From Weeksellaceae bacterium (lineage in GTDB: Bacteria; Bacteroidota; Bacteroidia; Flavobacteriales; Weeksellaceae): a DNA stretch of 8,392 bases. The position numbers were made by a program, and so were the translations under genes. Positions 1 to 5,125 of the stretch are shown piece after piece; the stretch's first letter is position 1; each line of letters opens with the position of its first letter. The notes beneath the pieces were generated by a model that searched no databases, was not told where the DNA came from, and saw nothing but the letters and a program-made list of their open reading frames with translations. The stretch covers positions 1 through 8,392 of the forward strand of contig JAKOOI010000537.1 of assembly GCA_022701475.1 (NCBI GenBank), given 5' to 3'.

Positions 1-83
1 AAAGTAGCAATTTTTTGAGCTTTTGCCATACCTACCGATACAACCATCATTACCGCTGCAAATAATACACTTAATTTTTTCAT
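1..83 (-). CDS. OmpH/Skp-like periplasmic chaperone, second copy (5' fragment, 27 codons)
   Basis: This is the beginning of a gene that runs off the left edge of the window. The minus strand reads an ATG at 83-81 and then 27 open codons: a basic start (MKKLS), a hydrophobic core, and an AKA-Q signal-peptidase-I-like site before QKIAT. The QKIA start of the mature chain resembles the QKVG start of the gene just upstream, and in Bacteroidota two OmpH/Skp-like genes commonly follow bamA in tandem. Skp-like proteins are periplasmic holdase chaperones for unfolded outer-membrane proteins. The signal peptide is seen directly. The family call is inference from position and the short mature stretch, because the coiled-coil body lies outside the window. 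The gene sits 62 bases downstream of the first copy. Confidence 0.7.
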   Translation of the reverse strand, partial: MKKLSVLFAAVMMVVSVGMAKAQKIAT

Positions 84-129
84 AATGGGTAAATAAATAA
101 TTTAATTTGTTTTTTAGATCTGTAAATGT

Positions 130-150
130 AATAAAAGTTAAACTTTTATT
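130..150 (-). other. AT-rich perfect palindrome over the end of the first OmpH gene
   Basis: Bases 130-139 (AATAAAAGTT) and 141-150 (AACTTTTATT) are exact reverse complements around one central base. The palindrome covers the stop codon (148-146) of the first chaperone gene. As RNA it could form a weak hairpin, almost all A-U, between the two tandem chaperone genes. No U-run follows on the minus strand, so it is a poor rho-independent terminator. It might instead be a processing or mRNA-stability element, a protein-binding palindrome, or chance in AT-rich DNA. Confidence 0.3.
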
Positions 151-691
151 TCTTGGTTTTTGTTTTTTCTTTTTTGTCGGTATCTTTTAAAAGGATATCC
201 AGTACCTTGTCTGAGTAATCTGATCTTTTCTGAAGGAAAATCACATTGTTACTGGTCTTATCCAGCACCATTGCCAGGCCGTTCTTTTCAGCCATGGTCT
301 TGATGGCTCCCCAGATCTGGTCCTGAAAAGGCTGTACCAGATTGGTCCTGAGCTTTTTGATCTCCCCGGTAGCTCCAAAGCGTAAGCTGGTGGTGGTTTT
401 AATGTTTTTTTCAAGATCCATCACTTCTTTTTCCCTCAGTTTCAGCTGATCCCCGATAAGAAGAACCTTTTCGCTTTCGAAAGCTGATCGCTTGCGTTCA
501 TATTCAGACTGCAGATTCTGCAGTTCAGACTGCCAGGTGTCAATCTGTGCGTTCAGCCTTGCTTCCGCTTCTTTATACTGAGGCATTTTATTCAGTATGT
601 ACTCGGTATCTACAACGCCTACTTTCTGGGCACTGATGATACCAAAAGAAAAGAGGACAACGAATGTGAAAACAAATTTCAGGTTTTTCAT
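146..691 (-). CDS. OmpH/Skp family periplasmic chaperone
   Basis: This 181-residue protein belongs to the OmpH/Skp family, whose members hold unfolded outer-membrane proteins in the periplasm on the way to the BAM complex. A signal peptide covers residues 1-21 (MKNLKFVFTF start, hydrophobic core, ISA-QKVG cleavage site). The mature chain opens with the typical strand VGVVDTEYIL, followed by a long charged coiled-coil hairpin rich in Glu, Lys and Gln (about 38-125). It returns to the body domain with LAMVLDKTSNNVIFL and ends in a Lys-rich tail (KDTDKKEKTKTKK). The frame is open upstream to an ATG at 736, but the signal peptide fixes the start at 691: the longer form would overlap bamA and bury the signal peptide. 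The gene starts 8 bases after the bamA stop, so it is probably co-transcribed and translationally coupled. As I recall, the corresponding P. gingivalis Skp-like gene (PGN_0300) affects type IX secretion. Confidence 0.9.
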   Translation of the reverse strand: MKNLKFVFTFVVLFSFGIISAQKVGVVDTEYILNKMPQYKEAEARLNAQIDTWQSELQNLQSEYERKRSAFESEKVLLIGDQLKLREKEVMDLEKNIKTTTSLRFGATGEIKKLRTNLVQPFQDQIWGAIKTMAEKNGLAMVLDKTSNNVIFLQKRSDYSDKVLDILLKDTDKKEKTKTKK

Positions 692-699
692 AGAATGAA

Positions 700-3237
700 T
701 TATAACGATTGGTTCATCAGGAAGTGTGTTTTCCATCCTGAAGGTTCTGTTGCTCCGATAGGCTTATCAAATCCGTAAGCAAAATCAAATCCGATCAATC
801 CGAATGCTCCCATGTATACTCTTACGCCGACCCCTACCGATCTTTTCAGCTGGAATGGGTTGTAATTTCCCCATGAATTCCAGACATTCCCTCCTTCTGC
901 AAAGGTAAGGGCATAAATTTTTGCCGTCTGGTTGAGTGAAATCGGGTATCTTAATTCTAACGTAAATCTGTTGTAAATAGTACCTCCTCCAAGCGGGGTA
1001 ATATCTTCAGAAGTTCCTCCGTAGGTAGAAGCATTTTCATATCCTCTCAACGGAATAAGTTCCCTACCGTCATAACGCCCACCGAAGAGCCCGGTACCTC
1101 CTACATAGAATCTTTCAAACGGCGGAGCGCCCAGCTGCTTGTTGTATCCGTCCATGAAGCCCATTTCTGCAGAAGATCTCAATACGAGTTTTCCAACGAT
1201 TTCATTATAGATATCCGCTTTGAATTTTACTTTATAAAATTCCATCCACTTATATTTATCCGTAGGCGATAATGTGGAATAGTCTTTGTTATTAAATAAC
1301 GAGTAAGGCGGAGTCAGCTTCAGTGAAAGGTCTAGATTGGAACCTGAAGTCGGGAATATCGGATCGATCCCCGCAGAGTTCCTGCTTAACCCTAAGTTGA
1401 TACTGAAGTTATTTGCAGAACCGTAATTTTCCGTAACTCCTCCGAAATCAAAAGGATAATTATTAAAGTCATACTTCTGGAACTGAAGTCCCGTATACAG
1501 GGAAAAATAATCATCCGGCCACTTCAACAACCTGTTTAACCCGGCAGAAGCGGAGAAAATATTAAGTGTTCTGGCAGATCCGTCTACATCAGAATATCTT
1601 ACCCTTGAATTATTCAAGCTTACTGAAAGCGAGGTTTGCCTCGTTCCGAACAGCCATGGCTCTGTGAATGATACTCCGTAATTCTGGAAATATTGCCCTG
1701 CCTGCGCCTGAAGTGATAAAGTCTGCCCGTCTCCCTGAGGAACCGGTTTGAAGTCTTTGAATTTCAGGAAATTCCTAAGCGAGAAGTTGTTAAAGGTAAG
1801 ACCTAATGTTCCGATAAAACTGTTACCTCCGTAACCGGCCTGGAGCTGTACCTGAGAAGATCCTTTTTCTACGAGCTTCCAGTTGATATCCACGGTATTG
1901 TCCTGCTGGTTCGGCTGGATGTCCTGGCCCACCTGCTGCGGATCAAAGAACTGCATTCCGGCCAGATCGAAGTAGGTTCTCTTGATATCGCTTTTTGCAA
2001 AAAGATTTCCCGGCTTCGTCCTCAAAGCTCTCAGGATCACATGGTCATGGGTAGTGGTATTCCCTTCCCACGTTACTTTGTTCCAGGTTGCCTTTTCGCC
2101 TTCATTGATACGGATTTCAAGATTAACCTTATCACCGTTCACTGATTTTTCAACCGGTGTTACATTAGAGAACAGGTAACCGTTGTTCATATAAATGGAC
2201 TTGATATCGGAATCGTCTTCCTTACCACCGTCTTCTCCCACTTTTTTGTTGAAACCTACGGCATCGTAAATATCTCCTTTTTTGTATCCTAATAGTCGCT
2301 GAAGATAATCTGTAGCATATACCGTATTCCCGGTAAACGTGATGTCACCGATATAATATTGCTTCCCTTCGTTCAGCTTTACATCGATTTCATAATTGTT
2401 TCTTTTGTTTCTCCATACGGAGTCTGCAACAATTTTAGCATCTCTGTATCCCAAAGAGTTGTAGTAATTGATCAGGTTCTGTTTGTCTTCCTGATATTTT
2501 CCTTCAATGAACTTGGAAGACTTGAGGATCCCACCGATTCCGAATCTTTTCTGCTTGGTTTCCTTGAACGCCTTTTTCCTGAGTTTTCTGTCTGAAACAG
2601 CCTGATTGCCTTCAAACTCGATATGGTCGATTTTGATTCTCTTTCCTTTATCTACATTGATGGTCCAGTCTACAAGGTTCGGATCTCCTGCATTCACTTT
2701 ATCCTGAATGGTAATTTTGGCATCGGCAAATCCTTTTTTAACGTAATCTTTCGGGATGTTCGTTTTAAGACTTGAAATTAAGTTCTGGGTAATTTTGGTT
2801 CCCGGCTTGAGGTTGTTATCCTTTGCCAGTTTTTCATTTTTGGATTTGCTGATTCCTTTTCCCGTAAATTTCACTTCTCCAAGATCTTTAAGGTCCTGAA
2901 GGTAAAATCTTAAGACAATGGTTTCGCCCTCAATGCTCTGTACATATACTTCCACCTCAGAAAAAGACTGGGTGTCCCAAAGTTTTTTTACAGCATTGCT
3001 TATCTTCTGCCCCGGAATATCTACCGTTTCCCCTTTCACAAGGCCTGTAAACCTCAGGATCTGGGCTGGTGTATATTTTTTAACCCCATCTACAACGATG
3101 TCTTTCAGAGTGTATGTTCCTGCCTGGTTTTCTGCATGTACAGAATTGCTCACCTGTGTGCTGTCCTGCGGGGTTACCTGTCCATAAAAATGTGCAGAGG
3201 CAACAAACATAATGATGGGTAATAATCTAAACTTCAT
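700..3237 (-). CDS. bamA: BamA, outer-membrane protein assembly factor (Omp85 family)
   Basis: This 845-residue protein is the central Omp85-type subunit of the BAM complex, which folds and inserts beta-barrel proteins into the outer membrane. A signal peptide spans about residues 1-19 (MKFRLLPIIM start, cut near FYG-Q). Five POTRA domains follow at about 42-113, 117-197, 200-291, 293-380 and 383-460; several open with the usual 'I..I.F.GN' pattern, for example IDHIEFEGNQAV and IGDITFTGNTVY. The fourth POTRA carries an acidic insertion (EDGGKEDDSD) before YMNNGYLFS. The C-terminal half (about 462-845) is a 16-strand-type barrel rich in aromatic and alternating residues, with the conserved Omp85 loop motif LRGY at 730-733. 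Length is usual for Bacteroidota BamA. The chain ends in HFLMNQSL rather than the common terminal aromatic residue. The gene lies 30 bases after uppS and 8 before the Skp-like gene, an arrangement that pairs the insertase with its chaperone. Confidence 0.97.
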   Translation of the reverse strand: MKFRLLPIIMFVASAHFYGQVTPQDSTQVSNSVHAENQAGTYTLKDIVVDGVKKYTPAQILRFTGLVKGETVDIPGQKISNAVKKLWDTQSFSEVEVYVQSIEGETIVLRFYLQDLKDLGEVKFTGKGISKSKNEKLAKDNNLKPGTKITQNLISSLKTNIPKDYVKKGFADAKITIQDKVNAGDPNLVDWTINVDKGKRIKIDHIEFEGNQAVSDRKLRKKAFKETKQKRFGIGGILKSSKFIEGKYQEDKQNLINYYNSLGYRDAKIVADSVWRNKRNNYEIDVKLNEGKQYYIGDITFTGNTVYATDYLQRLLGYKKGDIYDAVGFNKKVGEDGGKEDDSDIKSIYMNNGYLFSNVTPVEKSVNGDKVNLEIRINEGEKATWNKVTWEGNTTTHDHVILRALRTKPGNLFAKSDIKRTYFDLAGMQFFDPQQVGQDIQPNQQDNTVDINWKLVEKGSSQVQLQAGYGGNSFIGTLGLTFNNFSLRNFLKFKDFKPVPQGDGQTLSLQAQAGQYFQNYGVSFTEPWLFGTRQTSLSVSLNNSRVRYSDVDGSARTLNIFSASAGLNRLLKWPDDYFSLYTGLQFQKYDFNNYPFDFGGVTENYGSANNFSINLGLSRNSAGIDPIFPTSGSNLDLSLKLTPPYSLFNNKDYSTLSPTDKYKWMEFYKVKFKADIYNEIVGKLVLRSSAEMGFMDGYNKQLGAPPFERFYVGGTGLFGGRYDGRELIPLRGYENASTYGGTSEDITPLGGGTIYNRFTLELRYPISLNQTAKIYALTFAEGGNVWNSWGNYNPFQLKRSVGVGVRVYMGAFGLIGFDFAYGFDKPIGATEPSGWKTHFLMNQSL

Positions 3238-3267
3238 TTTTTATCGTAGTCTTTCTTTTCTTAAAAT

Positions 3268-4017
3268 TTACTGGATTTTTATTTGTTCGCCGGTCATCCC
3301 GAATCTTCTTTCCTTGTTTTGATAGTTTACAATACACTGGAAGAAAATATCTTTTGTGAAGTCCGGCCACAGAACATCTAAAAACTGCAGTTCTGCATAG
3401 GCGATCTGCCAAAGGAGGAAGTTGCTGATTCTGATTTCACCACTGGTTCTGATCAACAGATCTACAGGAGGAAAGTCTTTTGTATAGAGATAGTCTTCGA
3501 ATAATTTTTCATCAATACCTTCTACATCTACCCTGCCTTCTTTTACGTCTTGGCTTATATTTTTAACGGCATTCAGGATTTCATTCTGCGCCCCATAGCT
3601 GATGGCCAGTACCAGATTGCCTTTTGTGTTTTCTTTGGTCAGTTCCACCACCCGCAAAAGCTGGTCTTTCACGAGCGACGGCAGTTTTTCCAGGTTGCCG
3701 ATGACATGCATCCGCAGGCCTTTGCTGAAAATTTCTTCTGCTTCCAGCAGGAGGGTTTCCACCAGCAAATTCATCAGGGTGTTTACTTCCTCAGCAGGCC
3801 GGTTCCAGTTTTCCGAAGAAAAGGTATACAGCGTTAGATAAGGGATATGAACTTCATTGCATGCATTAATAGCATTTCTTACTGCATCAATGGCATTCCT
3901 GTGCCCGAATGTTCTTTGTTCACCACGGGATTTTGCCCATCTTCCGTTGCCATCCATGATAATGGCGACGTGTTTCGGTAAATGATCCGGATCTATTTTA
4001 TCTTTTATCAATGACAT
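3268..4017 (-). CDS. uppS: Undecaprenyl diphosphate synthase (cis-isoprenyl transferase)
   Basis: This 249-residue cytoplasmic enzyme elongates farnesyl diphosphate with isopentenyl diphosphate units to C55 undecaprenyl diphosphate, precursor of the lipid carrier for peptidoglycan and surface polysaccharides. All family landmarks are visible: HVAIIMDGNGRWAK with catalytic D22 and N24/R26 (residues 16-29), H39 in FGH, TLYTFSSENWNRP (62-74) and the pyrophosphate-binding RTSGEIRISNFLLWQIAYAEL block with R190, R196 and E209. Each key residue sits at the E. coli UppS position minus four, so the enzyme should be active. Two usually conserved stretches deviate: GHRNA where a glycine often follows, and SYGAQNEI where YGGR.(D/E)I is common. 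The start at 4017 puts the catalytic motif at the normal distance from the N terminus. Only two bases separate it from the porG stop, which suggests translational coupling. Confidence 0.97.
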   Translation of the reverse strand: MSLIKDKIDPDHLPKHVAIIMDGNGRWAKSRGEQRTFGHRNAIDAVRNAINACNEVHIPYLTLYTFSSENWNRPAEEVNTLMNLLVETLLLEAEEIFSKGLRMHVIGNLEKLPSLVKDQLLRVVELTKENTKGNLVLAISYGAQNEILNAVKNISQDVKEGRVDVEGIDEKLFEDYLYTKDFPPVDLLIRTSGEIRISNFLLWQIAYAELQFLDVLWPDFTKDIFFQCIVNYQNKERRFGMTGEQIKIQ

Positions 4018-4019
4018 AA

Positions 4020-4913
4020 TTAATCACAATAACACGGAGGTCTTCCGAATGAGTAGGTCAGCCCCAGACTTACCGTATTGATCCAGTCTTTGGATCTGAG
4101 ATCTCCTATATTTCTATCTCTCGTAAGAGCAGCTTCACGCTCTTTGGATACTACATAATAGGCACCTGTCTGAAGAAGGGAACCGCCGGTAGCAGGGCTC
4201 AGGATATCCCCGTTATAAGTGGCGATAACGTCTTTATCCAGAATTCTGCTGTAGTCCAGCTGATCGGTCAGGGTATATCTGAACGTTGCTTCTGCAAAAA
4301 TACCCCAGTTATAGTTAAACTTATACTTCAATCCTACACCGAAGGGAATATTCATGGTGGTTTTCTTGCCTGTTGAATAGACCGGCGTAGTGGTAAAATC
4401 CAGCTCATTGATCGGAGCCAGTGCCACGCCGTCCGCATCACGCCGGAAGTCGTTCATCATGGTTGCCTTTGGAGCGTCGAACATCAGAGCACCCACCCCA
4501 CCGAAAATATAAGGACTTACCATACTTTTCTGTTCGTTATTTACCGGAAAGAAGTTATATTCAAAAATCAGACTGGCTTCATACACATCGTTTTTCCCGA
4601 AGGAATTTCTCTGGCGGCGGTAATCTTCCTTAGCAACCTTATCGTTGAACTGGATCTGGTTGTATCCAAGGTCTAATCTTACCGTCTGATGGGGATTAAA
4701 ATTAAATCTGTATAAAATACCGCCGTAAAACGGGACTCCCCAATCCGAAGCTTTACTTAAATCCAATGGCTTTTGTAAAATATAATTCGTCCTCCCTATA
4801 TCCCCAACTAGGTTACTCATACCTAGACGAACTCCAAGTTCGTTTCTTTGAGCTTTAACACTTACCACAGTTCCTAGAGCGGCAAGGAAGCTAAACAATA
4901 ATTTTCTATTCAT
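4020..4913 (-). CDS. porG: PorG-like outer-membrane beta-barrel protein (DUF6089), type IX secretion
   Basis: This 297-residue predicted outer-membrane protein has a signal peptide at 1-21 (MNRKLLFSFL start, VKA-QRNELG cleavage site). The body alternates aromatic, glycine and polar residues, as in a small beta barrel: NELGVRLGMSNLVGDIG at the mature start, then segments such as NPHQTVRLDLGYNQIQF, FEYNFFPV, GVGLKYKFNYNWGIFAEATFRY and a final strand WINTVSLGLTYSFGR. The N-terminal pattern 'NE.G...G.SN..GD.G..NYI' and the place directly before uppS and bamA match the DUF6089 family. In P. gingivalis the gene in this position (PGN_0297) is, from memory, PorG, an outer-membrane partner of the PorK/PorN ring of the type IX secretion system. 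The chain ends PPCYCD, with cysteines at 294 and 296. The frame is open upstream to a TTG at 4958, but that TTG lies inside the probable -7 promoter element, and only the 4913 start leaves the signal peptide at the N terminus. The PorG assignment is family- and synteny-based. Confidence 0.8.
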   Translation of the reverse strand: MNRKLLFSFLAALGTVVSVKAQRNELGVRLGMSNLVGDIGRTNYILQKPLDLSKASDWGVPFYGGILYRFNFNPHQTVRLDLGYNQIQFNDKVAKEDYRRQRNSFGKNDVYEASLIFEYNFFPVNNEQKSMVSPYIFGGVGALMFDAPKATMMNDFRRDADGVALAPINELDFTTTPVYSTGKKTTMNIPFGVGLKYKFNYNWGIFAEATFRYTLTDQLDYSRILDKDVIATYNGDILSPATGGSLLQTGAYYVVSKEREAALTRDRNIGDLRSKDWINTVSLGLTYSFGRPPCYCD

Positions 4914-4955
4914 AAAAGAATATGGATTTATGGTTATTTTAAAAATTAATTTTTG

Positions 4956-4963
4956 CAAATATA
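4956..4963 (-). promoter_or_regulatory. Candidate Bacteroidota -7 promoter element for the porG-uppS-bamA operon
   Basis: The minus strand reads TATATTTG, a full match to the Bacteroidota primary sigma factor -7 consensus TAnnTTTG. It lies 42 bases before the porG start, implying a 5' leader of roughly 35 bases. The region about 19 bases further upstream has no clear TTG -33 element; the nearest T-rich TTG is about 47 bases away. The element lies between the end of the capsule unit and the first gene of the envelope operon, where a promoter is expected. It is a short motif in AT-rich DNA, so chance is possible. Confidence 0.5.
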
Positions 4964-5094
4964 AAACTTTTTTATATTAATGATAATCTTAATGCTTAGT
5001 TAAAAATAAACAAAAAAACATAATTTGTTATAAAGTAAACGGGAAACCGGGCAAATTATTCTTTTTTTAATAGATCGGGCATCATCATTAGTAA

Positions 5095-5119
5095 TAAGCC
5101 CCCATGAAATGAGGGCTTA
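5095..5119 (-). terminator. Stem-loop after wzc, possible transcription terminator
   Basis: Bases 5095-5101 (TAAGCCC) pair with 5113-5119 (GGGCTTA). After one C/A mismatch the pairing continues with CAT (5103-5105) and ATG (5109-5111) around a three-base GAA loop. The stem begins 6 bases beyond the wzc stop codon, a typical terminator position. On the minus strand the following bases are TTACTAATGATG, so the U-tract is very weak. It may terminate inefficiently, or serve as a 3'-end stabiliser with some read-through into porG. Confidence 0.5.
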
Positions 5120-5125
5120 AAAGTA

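Larger units (their letters stand above)
4914..5125. other. Intergenic spacer between the capsule-export unit and the porG operon
   Basis: This is the longest non-coding stretch in the window, at 212 bases. Its right end holds a stem-loop just after the wzc stop codon, and its left part holds the candidate -7 element before porG. The middle (about 4980-5090) is AT-rich with A and T runs plus a short GC-richer patch (ACCGGG near 5046-5051). I see no small ORF with a credible start, no tRNA and no repeat there. Confidence 0.7.

Noticed and set aside
84..145. Separate promoter for the second OmpH-like gene (TACATTTA on the minus strand)
   Set aside because: It has one mismatch to TAnnTTTG at the key G, and the region is AT-rich; co-transcription with the upstream operon is the simpler reading.
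692..736. N-terminal extension of the first OmpH-like protein starting at the ATG at 736
   Set aside because: It would overlap the end of bamA by 37 bases and put 15 polar residues before a clear signal peptide; the ATG at 691 gives a normal secreted protein.
1982..3187. Plus-strand open frames inside bamA (1982-2179, 2359-2595, 2918-3187)
   Set aside because: They are antisense to a fully recognisable gene, match no known family and have no leader; they are shadows of bamA codon usage.
3227..3412. Minus-strand 61-residue frame overlapping the uppS 3' end and bamA start
   Set aside because: It lies in another frame of uppS, which has complete motifs through this region; the product looks like random basic sequence.
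4914..4958. N-terminal extension of the PorG-like protein from a TTG at 4958
   Set aside because: The TTG lies in the likely -7 promoter element, and the extension would bury the signal peptide that begins at 4913.
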